From: Theocolax elegans
Taxonomy: Eukaryota > Arthropoda > Insecta > Hymenoptera > Cerocephalidae
DNA length: 64,000 nt
Direction of reading: 5' to 3'
NCBI GenBank assembly: GCA_026168455.1
Contig: CM047426.1
Coordinates: 26,223,058 to 26,287,057, forward strand
In this document: piece by piece, positions 22,801 to 34,805 of the stretch
Position numbering within the stretch: position 1 is the stretch's first letter
Layout: every line of letters begins with the position of its first letter
Program-made: the position numbers and the translations under genes
Notes under the pieces: generated by a model
What the model saw: the letters and a program-made list of their open reading frames with translations, nothing else
Told to the model about the DNA's origin: nothing
Databases searched by the model: none

Positions 22801-24600
22801 CGTTAACCAAAATTTTTAAAAAAATGCACCTTATTTGCGTTAATTTATCTTATTTACTGGGCGCAATTCCGCGATTCAATTTGCTTATTTATGTCTATCT
22901 CGGCTGCGTTTAATGCTAATCGTATGCGGTTACAAGGTTTATCGGTGCGTATTATACTTAAAGGTCTGTTACCATTTCGGACACACGGGGTGTTAAAAAC
23001 CCATTTCTCGAGGGATACGCGCGTGTTATGATCGTTAATTAGATTATAGTTTTGACTTTAATTATAACGTTGCACCTCGTTGTCATTACATTTCATTTTA
23101 AAATAATCATAGTTAAAGTTTATTAAAAGTAATTTAATTACATGGCCAATAATTACACAATTCAATTGTGGTTTTTAATTTAATCGCGGATTCTTTTTAT
23201 AATAAATTGTAAGGCGTTAGTTATATTAATTTTTTGTAAACAGTAAAAAATTACTTTGATTATACAGTTAAATAAGACGATAATCGTAACCACATTATTT
23301 TGTTTCAATTTATACATGTATTATATTATACTATTAGAATTTCAATACATTTACAATTATCGTATTGAAGTATTGTCTTTTGATTAAATGAACGATAGTG
23401 TAGAAATTTTTTTTTCATTTTCAGATAGAAGTGCCGCTTCTTTTAAATAAGAAGATGAAAAAGAAAAATAATGAATAAGGCACACATAAACTCGTTTACT
23501 ATCTCGCATCAAAGGTATAGTATATATAAGACTCGCGTATATTTAAAAACTTTAAACAATCACTTTGACACTCCCGTTCCTTTATTAAAACGCATGATAA
23601 AATGTAGTACAAAGTTACACATTTTTCTTTTTCGTAAAATTGAAATCTGCATAAGTAAAGAGTCTCTCGCAATAGTCGACCTAAAAAATATGGAACTCGT
23701 GTTTCTAGCCGCAACATGCATTCAAATTCACGTCCAAATTATAATTATTTTTAGTTTTAATTTTTTTTTCGTATACGGGCATTATATTACCAGATTAAAT
23801 AGAAATACGTTACAAAATGCCCATAATTATTGTTCTCTAATCTTAGTATATTTAATAACAAATTTCAAATTCTATATATTTTAATTTTATAAGTATATGT
23901 TCAAATTAATGCGATTGCCGTGTACAAAAATTAATGCGAGTATGTTGTACAGAAGAATCTTTGTTAACTGTTTTTTCTCGATTTTTTGTAATGATATGGC
24001 TTTTATAAACAATAACGTCATTCTTATAAAAATATCTTTGAATAAATAATATTACAAATATATTTAATAAGGTAAAAAATAAACGGCATTTGGTACCATT
24101 ACGCGTTTATTAATAATCTCTTTTGTATAGGTATCAACAAAGAATGCTAACTTAACGCTACAGTTTTCATAAACGTAGTGACTAACATGAATTATTATGA
24201 AATTAAAATACACACAAAAGAGTAAAGAACAGCCAAATGTAATTTTTAAATATAGATACTGAGCTAAAAGTGATCGTAGTATGACCAATGAATTAAAAAA
24301 GTATTTTATTTACTAATAGTGTTTAATTATATTTTTATATTTCAATTATTTTTCGACTGAACTATCTTATTACTACTGCTAAGTAATTGTAAAAAAATTT
24401 AAATGATCTTTAAACAATATTTCTCAGCGCGTTAATAAAACGTTACTTAACAAACTCTTTTAGCAAGTTAAACCTCTTTGTCGAATCCTGTATGTTAACA
24501 ATTAATAAGAAAAATGACATAACCACGTAATGGAAAAATTACTTTGACTAAAATTGAAAATATTGGTATACTAAAAAAAGATGAATGATGCGAATGTTTA
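22801..24600. other. AT-rich spacer, no gene seen
   Basis: No motif or repeat end recognised. The 137-codon frame at 23471-23884 is Ile/Phe/Asn-rich, as expected from AT-rich DNA, and matches nothing that I know. Confidence 0.4.
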
Positions 24601-24619
24601 AAAGGATATATAATAGAAG

Positions 24620-24930
24620 TCGTGCATTTCCTCAGTTTCTTGTCCATTTATCCAGCGGCACGTGTACGTGCACGCGCGCTTCTGTCTCCCTCTCTGTCTC
24701 TTTCTTTCTCTCTATATATCTCGTGGTTCGCCATTAGCGTCTGGTTGGCTATTGCGACAGGTATTATTCCACTTGTCGGTCGAGGTAGCGCAATTTTCCG
24801 TACGACGACGTCGCGCAGTCGCAGCTCGTCCGCTTTCCTGGTTACATTGGTGCGCGGACCAATTCAGGCTATTTACGATCACAGCCCGCAACTATGCCGA
24901 GTAGGAGAGTTCCTCTAGTATAGTGTATAC
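24620..24930 (+). promoter_or_regulatory. CpG-rich island with palindromic CACGTG-type motifs
   Basis: A compact island of higher G+C that includes GCACGTGTACGTGCACGCGC (about 24658) and a CT-rich run (24680-24714). Open frames here overlap in two registers and carry no domain. Regulatory or untranslated-exon function is only inferred. Confidence 0.25.
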
Positions 24931-25052
24931 CTTTTCTATATCGGATCAGCGCTCTGTATTTGAGACTGCTCTATTATATATTCTTTGTAAAACTTACTGC
25001 TGTTTTTCGTATATACAAATTACCTGGATTATAAATATACATATATATTTGC

Positions 25053-25251
25053 ACCTACATTGAGAAGAGTAGTGTATTAAAAATTATAGTATTTTACAGT
25101 AACGTTTTATAGCATGTACATTGTATTTTTTATTAGAATTTATAACAAAAATTACTGTATAATGTAGTAAATATTGTGATAATCCAAGTATATCCCTAAG
25201 TTACTATAAATTATAGTAATATTTAATGTATACCAATTTCTCAGTGTACAG
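25053..25251. mobile_element. Short MITE-like inverted repeat, about 200 bp
   Basis: The left end (ACATTGAGAAGAGTAGTGTA) and the reverse complement of the right end (ACACTGAGAAATTGGTATAC) are similar over about 40 bp, then diverge into AT-rich interior with repeated TATAGTAA motifs. No open frame. A small non-autonomous DNA element is likely. The short, imperfect repeats limit certainty. Confidence 0.4.
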
Positions 25252-27490
25252 AAGATATATGTTATTACATTATATTGCAATCGAGTCGTATAAAGACAAT
25301 CTGACGATTTCATAGAAATTTCAAAATTTTTTTTTTATCATCGTTTTCTATCATTATCTGTTACTAATGCCGAATTAGCATTAAAAAATGCGAATAAATT
25401 ACTGTCGTTCGACTAAAATTCTTATTTGAATATAACCATTAAATGAAACGTATAAAACGAACGTTACTCTATAATAATCAGGATTGTCTACTTAGGCACA
25501 TTCGAAGCGTGCACTTTACATTTTCAAATTTTTCAGACTTTAAAAAATAAATTACGTACTTATTTTTACCATCGATATAGCTTTAAATTACATTTGTTGT
25601 TTTTATTCCATTGGTTTGTAAGATATTATTATGCTCGCGTATGTTACGATTGTGTTTACAATTAATACAATTTATTAAATCACATAATACTTGCAAAAGT
25701 TTTAACATATTTTAAACACATTTGCAGATACGTGCTGTCAAAACTAAGATAAAAATTTTTGTTAAATTATGCAAAAATAAAAGTAATGCGTCTTCATAAA
25801 TTTGTATAGTTTTCATTAAATATAAACATTCAATATTTGTTAATGGAGTTTTGGCGATTTCGTACATTACGTCTTATACCTACATCGCTCATTGTTCATT
25901 TTCCACGCGTTTTCTCATTTATTTAAATACAAAACTACTATTACTACTAATTTTATTTTCACCGCGCAATTCAATCCACAAGAATTCAATTTACTAATTT
26001 ACTAGTTCGAGGGATGCGCACGTAAACCACATTAAATGAAGTTAGATCTATTTCGAGTTTATGAGTGAAATGCATTTTCATGCAGCCGTTTGCATCCCTA
26101 ACGCGCAATTTTATAAAACGTTACAGATTTTACTCGCGACAATGTGGAATAGGTATATGTACACACACACACGTACACACGCAGACACACACACACACAG
26201 ATACGAGTAGATTACGGGCGTCGGCTGCGCTGCGCGTCCTCGAGCTTGCGCAATTCAATTAGTTGGAACGATTATAATGGATTGATTGTTCAGTCGTTTT
26301 GGGGGTCGCTTTTCAAACCGGATTTTTCTGCATTGTAGGTATTGGAAAATTACTTTTTTTTTATTTAATATCTTCGGAGAGTTTACTAATAATTAAAGAT
26401 AATAATTATAAGCTTATTTTCAAGAGGACTATAACTATATAGTAATGATCATTTTTAATAGAGGATGATGATAGCAATAAGTATACAAATACGCAAATTA
26501 ATTGACAGTTTTTATACAGATACTCGTATAAATATTACTAATACGCAAAAGATGTATAGCGAATATCATTATAAAATAGTGAAGGTAAAGATAAATTGTC
26601 CAAAATAACGGTAATAATAATTCTCCATTCTATAAATCTAAATAAATTAAAAAAAAAAGGATAACGTAACTTGCTCAGTGACGCCAATAATTGAAAAAAC
26701 CATTTACTTGTATACAAGACAAAAACGTAATTATGTTATATTTGTCGTTGCGATAATATTTTGAAGTTTTCAGATAAGAATACAGTATATAGATAAAAAA
26801 ATAAATCGCAATTAATTCAGTGACGCGTCAGTACTCGTAATTAAATAAAGAAGAAATCCAATAAGGACCATTTATGAAAGAACGCACTTTACAAGGTTTT
26901 ATTTACCGATTGGTGCGAGCATGTAGAGCAAGTTAAGCATAACACTATTACGTCTACCCGACGTTTTATGTAAGACTTTCGTAGGAGAGATTGCCTATGA
27001 CAAATTAGGATATGCATCGTTAGCCATAGTGAGATAGAGCGATGTAATGACTCTGTAAGAACAATTAATTTTGTTCGCGTTTTTCACGTTACACGTATAT
27101 ATATTAATGTATATGTCTTTCCATCTTTTCAAATTAAGACGAACAAAAATTCTATACGTACAGCCATTGTTAAGTGTATACCGGTACATTTCACAATCGT
27201 CAAGTGAATAATTATCATTATGCAATATTTAACAGTATACATTTTGTAAATTGTGTATATATCTAAAAGAAATATTCATACCGTTAATATTATTATGCAG
27301 CATAAATAAATGTAAAATATAATATTAATAAACGAAATACAATATAAAGATCCTATATATCAACTATATCGTGCAGTGTATGCATACTAAATTTCCTGTT
27401 TCAATACCAGCTTATTGCGATTCCTTCTCGAAAACGTATATATAAAAGAACATGCCGATTTCGTGCATGCAAAATACACATGCGCGCTCC
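25252..27490. other. AT-rich spacer, no gene seen
   Basis: Holds the CA microsatellite at 26158-26200 and a short CpG-rich patch next to it (26205-26260). Nothing else recognised. Confidence 0.4.
26158..26200 (+). repeat. (CA)n microsatellite, imperfect
   Basis: CA units broken by CGTA and CGCAG. It creates a Thr/His-rich run in the overlapping frame. Confidence 0.8.
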
Positions 27491-27526
27491 AACACACACA
27501 CGCGCACACGCGCACACATGCACACT
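27491..27526 (+). repeat. (AC/GC)n microsatellite
   Basis: Alternating purine-pyrimidine run ACACACACGCGCACACGCGC and continuation. Such sequence can adopt Z-form in principle. Confidence 0.75.
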
Positions 27527-27645
27527 TAAAACACGTTCTTCTTTCGCGTCACATATATACAAATTGTGAAACCCAATATCCGAGCACAGAACTCGCAAAT
27601 CCGTCCCACATTTTCGAAGGCTCCGAGAAGAAACCTCGAGTAACT

Positions 27646-27722
27646 ATATATATATATATATACACACACATATACATATACATACATGTATACGAATACA
27701 TACACGCATACAGTCATACACT
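27646..27722 (+). repeat. (TA)n/(ACATAT)n microsatellite
   Basis: A pure TA run (27646-27662) passes into ACACAC and then degenerate ATACAT units. Confidence 0.75.
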
Positions 27723-27968
27723 TTTATTATTATGTCAAATTACGGAGATTGGTGTAATATGTAAGCGCAAGCGCGCGTTCCGTAAATGGTCTCAAATAAT
27801 AATCTCCCTCGCACTCGCACGAACGCGGGTGTTTACGCGTGTGTGTGTATTTCTCGACGCGACACACCACGGACGTAACGATTTCAATGTCACTGCCGTT
27901 GCCGACTGCGAGCGCGTGTATTAACAATAATTATTCTTCCTGCCCGATAAGAGAAATAGCGCATGTAC

Positions 27969-28022
27969 GTGTGTAGGTGTGTGTGTGTCTGTGTGTGTGT
28001 GTGTGTCTGTGTATGCGTGTGT
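27969..28022 (+). repeat. (TG)n microsatellite
   Basis: Long GT repeat with CTGT interruptions. A CpG-rich segment (27770-27920) lies just before it. Confidence 0.85.
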
Positions 28023-29956
28023 TTACTCACACGAGCGAAACCTGTAATAGAACTCGTACGTATACAGTTACACAGTAAAATATTGATTCGTGTGGGAATT
28101 CAGTAACCGATCTACGAGTGATGCCTGCAGAAATCGGTGTTTTTACCGTTTACTCTTCGTTTTTAATCTAACTAGTAAATACTGTATGGATATAACGATA
28201 GTTATACGCCCCACTTTCTTTCTTACTTTCTTTCTTTCGTACACTTGATTGTTATACTTGCTTCTTCATTGTCTATATCAATATTTTTACACATATTTTT
28301 TATACAATTTTCCTTCTTTCTTCAAAGATAAATGACTACTGAGAATGTTCTGGTGATTTTGAAAATACGGAGGTTAGTGGTTTTTTGGAATGTATAAATA
28401 TGTATGTATTTGTAAAATTTTACGTTCGTTAATTACGCTATATATATGTGCGTTATGCATGCATCATTGATAAACTCAATGTGATCAATTTATGTATTAA
28501 TGTAATAGTTTGCTTTTTATCGGTATTACACGCTTTATATAATTTGAACGTAAAAATATAAAGTTTAACAATGGTAAACAAAAATCTTTACAATGGTTTT
28601 ATCCTCTTCCTGTATAAGTAAAATAAAACACAATTTCGACAAGCAAACATTCAGTTCTTTCAACCGAAAGAAAAAATGTTATTTACTGAATCATCAAAGT
28701 GAACAATGCTGAGCTTTTAAAATAAATTGCATCGAGGTTAATGACTCTTAATCGATTATAATAAATGCTTCTATAGTTCTTGTTTTATTTTTAAAGACGT
28801 ATACAGTACAACATTCTAATTACGTATATAGTAAATAAAAGCCTAGAGTAAAATTAAGAGGAAAATTGTAGTCACGCGAGAGATCAAAACAATAATTAGA
28901 AAAACATTTCTTTTGTCGTTGGCAATCTAAAAACGTACACACCACTCGAAAGGCCGTTCAAAGGCGTCAAGAATAACCCAAAAAGTAAATATTCAATTAA
29001 CGCGACCAAAAATTTTGGCTTGCATCGTTACGGCCATTACGCTGAGCATACCGTTGCACTAAATTTGTCTGTCGACTTGCGTACACGCATGCATAATTCG
29101 ATCCAAAAGACAATGACAATTGTGTAAGTAACCAAAAAGCAGCTATCACATGTACAATACAGTATATTTGTTTTTCATTTAACGTTTACCGCACAAATTG
29201 AATGTTTTACAGATTTTTACTTCTATTTTTTTAATACATTACTGTAATGTTAGCGCGTATAAAAGATACTTTTTTTACATATTTTTTTATACACGCGCGA
29301 AAAAAGTCCTTGGCAGCGGTGGCTCAAACCGCGGCTCTTCCGTCGTTTATCGGACCCTCACCGCGGGATTTCCTTGTTTTCAACTTTCGCAAGTCGCGTA
29401 TAAACCGTTGCACGTGCTGACATCGAGGAAGTGACCAATCGTTCGGTAAAATTGTTTTCTTTCTTAAACGATAAACAATGGCAATGTACCGACTTGGTCA
29501 ACAATAACAAAGTGTATTGCTCCGAGAATGTAAGTTACGCTATACCTTTATAATTCGCGTTGGTGAGGTTAAAGTTCAACTCTTTGTAAATGATTACTTC
29601 TTGATAATTACTGCGCATTTGTCGTAACGTGACTCCATAAAAAAAAGAATAAATCTACTTTCATAGAAAATTAGATATGATACACAAGGTTATTTTAAAC
29701 ATTAATTATTGTCTAAAAGCGCACCCCGCCGGCACTATCTTATATACATTGAATTTATGTTTCCAATTTTTTAAGAATTTTTTATGTTATTGTGATGTGG
29801 ATATACTGGTTTCCTATAATCAAATTGTTCTACAAAAATGTTTTATAAAAAATCTTGTCTTTTTGTTTTGTCTAATTTTTCTTCCTCGAATAATCTATGC
29901 GACATTAAAATTAATCAGCTACTTTACTTTACAATCAAATTTAAATTGAAAAAAAG
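28023..29956. other. Spacer with small CpG-rich patches, no gene seen
   Basis: Includes a CTTT-type repeat (28213-28238) and two CpG-richer patches at 28930-29100 and 29305-29450. No frame has a recognisable domain. Confidence 0.35.
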
Positions 29957-29958
29957 TG

Positions 29959-30028
29959 TTACATACTACCGAATAGTCTATAGTTAATGATCAATAACTA
30001 TTGTTCGGTAGTGTCGAACAGTATGTAA
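29959..30028. repeat. Hairpin directly before the AGTCTGG palindrome
   Basis: Nested inverted repeats: TTACATACT ... AGTATGTAA (29959 and 30028) enclose ACTACCGAATAGT ... ACTATTGTTCGGTAGT. The hairpin ends about 17 bp before the element at 30046. Confidence 0.55.
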
Positions 30029-30045
30029 TAGATTTTTCCAAATTT

Positions 30046-31031
30046 CCCGTGTAAAAAAAAAAGTATGGGAAACGTCTGGGAAAAGTCTGGCTTATAAAGT
30101 CTTAGCAAAGTCTAGGTGGTGAGACTATCCCATACTTTTTGCCAGACTTAATATATTTTATTTTAAAAGTCTGGGATAAATCAACCATAGACTTTCTCCC
30201 GTACATTTTGCCAGATTTTTTAATTATTTTTAAAAATCTGGGAGAATTCAACCAGACTTTCCCCAGACTTCCCCCTCGTCGAATCTTCGTCGCATTGCAT
30301 CTGTCAAACATAAAATTTATATTATTTCTAATTAATAAAAACAATATATCCTCGACATGTTTGAGCTATCGAACTCTCAAAACTACGAGATACTTACCTA
30401 TCACATATAAAAAAAGTCACTAATGTTTTTCGTGTATCTCGCGACAACAAACTGATGAAACGGTTAGGTTATATTATAAAAACACAATCATCAAATTGAA
30501 GTTGGTTTTTATATCGTTTTGTACCCTAACCATTTCATCAGTTTGTTGTCGCGAGATACACGAAACACATTGGTAACTTTTTTCTTATGTGATAGATAAG
30601 TATCTGGTGGTTTTGAGAGTTCGATAGCTCAAAACATGTCGAGGATTTATTGTTTTTATTAATTAGAAATAATATAAATTTTATGTTTGAAAGATGCAAT
30701 GCTAGGAAGATTCGACGAGGAGGAAGTCTGGGGAAAGTCTGGTTGCATTATCCCAGACTTTTAAAAATTATTATAAAGTCTGGTTGAATTATCCCAGACT
30801 TTTAAAAATAATTATAAAGTCTAGTAAAATGTGTGGGAGAAAGTATGGCTTATTTATACCAGATTTTCAAAATAATTATAAAGTCTGGCAAAATGTGCGG
30901 GAGAAAGTCTGGTTGATTTAAAATATATTAAGTCTGGCAAAAAGTATGGGATAGTCTCACCAGCTAGAATTTGCCAAGACTTTATAAGCCAGACTTTTCC
31001 CAGACGTTCCCCAGACTTTTTTTTACACGGG
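30046..31031. mobile_element. Long palindromic element, CCCGTGTAAAAA ends, AGTCTGG-rich arms
   Basis: It begins CCCGTGTAAAAAAAA (30046) and ends TTTTTTTTACACGGG (31031). The two halves are reverse complements almost to the centre. The central stem, ATCTCGCGACAACAAACTGA (about 30437) and TCAGTTTGTTGTCGCGAGAT (about 30538), encloses a loop of about 80 bp. The arms contain many copies of AGTCTGG or its complement. The right arm is longer because of extra repeat units (30735-30955). The flanking dinucleotides are TT on both sides. It has no coding capacity. It belongs to a group sharing CCCGYGTAAAAA termini in this window. Confidence 0.75.
30735..30955 (+). repeat. Degenerate AGTCTGG tandem array in right arm
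   Basis: Units of about 40-50 bp, each built as AAAGTCTGG ... CCCAGACTTTTAAAAAT, recur about four to five times with substitutions. The left arm has fewer units, so the array changed length after the palindrome formed, or the arms were unequal from the start. Confidence 0.6.
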
Positions 31032-31923
31032 TTGTTGTTTCATGCAAATAAATATAAATAAATTTATTTCGAAAATTATAATTACAAGATAATTTAAAAA
31101 ATTGCACAATCAGTACTTTCAAAAGACATATTTAGACGTTTGTGCAATTACAAAATATATATATATAATAAAATTGTCAGTATCGCGACAATTCCCTACT
31201 TGATGCACTTGAACTTGAACAAAATATTGAAAAATGAAAAGAGAATATTGGAAAAAATTTATTAAGTTATTATAATTTCTATAATGATAATTATAAAACT
31301 AGCTTAATCTTAGTATATATCAGTACTAAACTTTTTATCTAGTTAGTTTAAACATAATACATTGTTTCATATTTAATAGTGTTATTTGTACGGTTTTCTT
31401 GCATCCAAAGATATATACATTTGATTTTAAAGTATCGATATACCGATAGCTGCAAAATGTTGTCATAGATTAAATTAATGTAATAATATATATAACTTAA
31501 ATAATATTACCATTTCATCATTTTAGAATTTATAGGAATTATAGTATATCGTTTAACTGTAGGCATTTATTATTTTTAAATTCGACAAAGCTCTGACATT
31601 TGCGCAAGTGCACTTGGTTTAATTGCCCAGTTGTTTCTATCCTTGGGAAAGCCTTCAAGAAACAAAAATCCTAAGATAGAGTGAATTTTCCCAGTAAAGC
31701 TAGAGAAAAACCACCTTTTGTCCAATTTAACAAGCTTTGTTTTCTAACGTAAACGCGATGAGAATATATCGTATAGACCGCACAAACGCTTTATATCATT
31801 TAATGCAATTTTAACGCTTGATCTAAATCTGCTCTAGCATTGAATAGTTTTAATTTTCTTTATAAATTAAAAAAATTAATTAATACGCTATTATATGAAC
31901 GATTAAAAAATTTTAGGGCTTTG
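31032..31923. other. AT-rich spacer, no gene seen
   Basis: Nothing recognised between the palindrome and the pogo-type element. Confidence 0.4.
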
Positions 31924-32396
31924 TAGGGGTGAAGGGGGCCGGTTGGCAGTACTTTTGTATTTGATTAATTATTACAAAATTTAAATTATATAATAGAAAT
32001 TATATAAAATTTATTAAATACTGGCCACCTAAGAAGTATTTAAGATTTATTTTTAATATATCGAATGTAATTTGTTACATAATATATTAATTATTTTATT
32101 GCTTTTGATTTTGTCACTTTACCCCAACTGCAGGGCAAGTTGGCATACTGCAGAGCGGGGTAAAATGACAAATTGAAAAAAGTCGCTTCAAATTAACAAG
32201 AATATGCAAATAAATATTATTCATCAATGGACAATATAAATAGGTTTGCAAAATATAATATTTTAATACTATTATTTTTACATTCTTAAACACTGACAAA
32301 CGCAAAACAGTTTCAACATAAACCATAATCAACTATCAAGTTCAAGAATTTCCACAGTCCAAACAAATAAATTTTCTTTTTCATATTTGTACAGTA

Positions 32397-33165
32397 CTAG
32401 TGAGCCCATCCTTTGTACAATAAACATTGAATCCATAAGTCTTTAGAAACACTGTCTGAAAATGGTTCGTCACAAATAAGACATATGCAATCTTGATCAC
32501 CACTATCATTTGTGGATGAAACTCTCCTTCTTTTAGTATTCACTTGTAGATACTCATTAGTTTTGCTATCGTTTTGTCTGTTTCTAATCGATTGCTTACC
32601 TATTGTGATTTGAGATACAGTTTCAATCTCTTTATTTTTATTACTTTTACTCTTGTTAACTGCCTTATATTTATTTTGTGCTGACAACTCCTTTTCACTA
32701 ATTTCATTTCTCATAGGCAAATCTGTCAAGATGCAAGTCTTTCCCTTTCTTTTTCTACAGTGATTTTGATTTTTTCGTATCATTGTCTTAGGAAGCGATT
32801 TAATACTTTCTAATGATATATTAACTAAATTGTTTATGCCTGCCTTATTTCCTGCAGTAATGATATTTACTTCCGTAGAAGAATTTTCATCTATCACAAT
32901 CAAAGTTGGCGTCTTTTTCGGTTGATGGTAATACACGATCTGTGACAGGAACTGATACGAAATCGATATTTTGAAAAATATATCGATTAAAAGGATAAAT
33001 CCCTGTGTTCTTAAATCCTGCTTGTATATTTGAGGGCGTCATAGCTAATGGAAAAGCTTCTTTGGCGACCAAAGGAATATCATTTATGGACATGGTTTTA
33101 CCAGGATTGTTTGTCATCCATAAATCACAAGCCCTATTTATGTAATGTTTAAATGGCCCATACAC
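32397..33165 (-). pseudogene. Pogo-type transposase, C-terminal part with PHD-like finger
   Basis: Two overlapping minus-strand frames (32887-33165 and 32397-32936) make up the C-terminal half. The first reads YGPFKHYINRACDLW, then NPGKTMSINDIPLVAKEAFP, then NIQAGFKNTGIYPFNR, a highly typical pogo-family DDE segment downstream of the catalytic core. The second is a Lys/Asn-rich linker ending CICLICDEPF ... WIQC ... GWAH, a PHD-like zinc motif often found at the end of these insect transposases. One expected Cys is Tyr (QCLLY) and a stop follows GWAH, so the finger is incomplete. The frame change near 32900 is a frameshift. Confidence 0.75.
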
Positions 33166-33800
33166 TTCTATCTAGAGGTTGTAATTTATGAGCATAATGA
33201 GGTGGGAATGATAACATAATAATTCCATTTTCTCTCGCGAAATTTGTCGATTAAGAGTAAAATGGGTTTTTCTTTCGAACACTAATCATTCTCTACAAAG
33301 TGTTGTAGAAATTCCAAAAAATTGTCACCAGTCATCCATCCAGAAGGATTAGCAGTACCTTTACATCCTACAAGACCACCTCTCAGAAAATAATCTTTAT
33401 ACTTTTTGCGAGGAAAAATAAAAAAAGCTGGAGTGCCTATAGCAGAAACAGCAGTAATCATGATTACTAAAGTTCCTAGCTCAAATGATGTTACACGCTC
33501 GACTTGTTTGATTCCTTTACATATGCAACAACTCTATTTGGCTTTTGGACAATGGTAACGCCAGTTTCGTCTGTATTCCATATGTCATATCCCGTAAAGT
33601 GATAACGATCAATAACCTCTTCTAGGTTGTTAAAAAAGCGTTAACACGGTCTTGATTAAATCCTGAAATTCTAGCCAAACTTGTAGTTTCTGGGGTACGA
33701 ATAGAAATTTCGCCATGTCGTTTCATGAATGATTGAAAACAATCGTAAAATCTGCGAAGACATTTTCTATCCAACTTGTCTAATTTCTAGTGGAGATAGT
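33166..33800 (-). pseudogene. Pogo-type transposase, DDE catalytic core remnant
   Basis: The minus strand, in shifting frames, reads DETGVTIVQKPNRVVAYVKG, then RVTSFELGTLV, then AIGTPAFFIFPRK, then FARENGIIMLSFPPHYAHKL with QPLD. These are the first catalytic Asp region (DETG) and the segment around and after the second Asp of pogo-family DDE transposases. The LDNH..H motif region is damaged. A frameshift near 33166 separates it from YGPFK in the next fragment. The junction with the tandem duplication also falls here (33169). Confidence 0.7.
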
Positions 33801-34215
33801 CCAAAGTATATATCTGATGCTTTTATTATATAATTTACTAATTCTGTTTCTTGTTTCTTAGTAAATATCTACATAAATGATAAAACTGGTAACTACTTTT
33901 TTAATATATAGATAAATATATGTTCAATTAATTTAAATATTGCTAATGTAAACAGAATTGAATCTAATATATTTATCTATAATAATGCGCATGTGTATTC
34001 AATACTTATACAAATATTAATAATTAATAATAATTATAAATTTTAATAATGGCGTATCATATTTCTTATTACTATTGTATATTTAACTTTTCAAAACTTA
34101 TTAAATAAATAGCTGTTAATATTGTTTTTCTTTTGTGAAAGATAAACAATATTTACTATTTTCATTTTCGCATAACCAAATTCAATATTTCTACTTGGTT
34201 TTTATTTTGCTTCCT

Positions 34216-34425
34216 CTAATTCAAGATCAGAAAATTTGGAGCAATACCTGTACAAACTTTGTTCACATACTGCGCTGCTACTTTTTTTACAGGAAGTCGA
34301 TTATATTTTATTTCCTTAACAGCTTTCAATATTATTTCATCTGATACAGAGGCACGATTAGGCTTCTTTACAATAATTTCGCACCATATTTCTATAAATA
34401 TGTACAAAATTTGTAATTTGATCAT
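34216..34425 (-). pseudogene. Pogo-type transposase, N-terminal helix-turn-helix
   Basis: The frame reads KPNRASVSDEIILKAVKEIK then NRLPVKKVAAQY, resembling the psq/pogo-type helix-turn-helix that binds the transposon ends. After AAQYV it meets divergent sequence, and the region between it and the DDE core (33800-34200) is AT-rich and full of stops, so part of the DNA-binding and linker region is lost or unrecognisable. An identical copy lies at 36502-36711. Confidence 0.6.
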
Positions 34426-34797
34426 ATTAGGATCATATTTTGAGCATTTTTTGCTAATTCGTCACTTTCTGGCTTAAAAACCGTCTCAATTATGCTCAAA
34501 ATTCTACTAGGGTAAATAAAATTCCGTAACTATAGTAAAAAAAATTATTTGTCAATTTGCCCCGAAAAATGTTTGCCTATCTGCCCCAAGGAATTTTACT
34601 GAAATATCTAAAAAGTAGTTTCCATATAACTAGAATAAAGTGTCCTCTACCTTATATGTTAAGTCACATGTTATGTTTAATTATTCCACTAATTAATCAC
34701 AACATTAACAAAAAATCACCGACAAGCACCAAACGATTTACTAGCTTCGTCAACAATAACAAATATTCGTTATACCAAATTCTATCACTAGTATGCG

Positions 34798-34805
34798 TGA
34801 CGTCA
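34798..34805. promoter_or_regulatory. CRE palindrome TGACGTCA within pogo right end
   Basis: A perfect CRE about 85 bp inside the right terminal repeat, duplicated at 37084-37091. It may be chance; a role in the element's own transcription is possible because the transposase would be read leftward from this end. Confidence 0.2.

Noticed and set aside
22311..22913. Several overlapping open frames on both strands in the CpG-rich island
   Set aside because: Open in both directions because stop codons are rare in G+C-rich DNA. No recognised domain, no splice structure that I trust.
27415..27924. A 169-codon plus-strand open frame
   Set aside because: It runs through CA, TA and CpG-rich simple repeats, giving His/Thr/Tyr-Ile runs. 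Overlapping frames on the other strand are equally open. No domain.
30735..30955. Possible CRISPR-like or satellite array because of regular AGTCTGG units
   Set aside because: Units are degenerate, lack unique spacers, and mirror the opposite arm of a palindromic element. The context is a eukaryotic genome.
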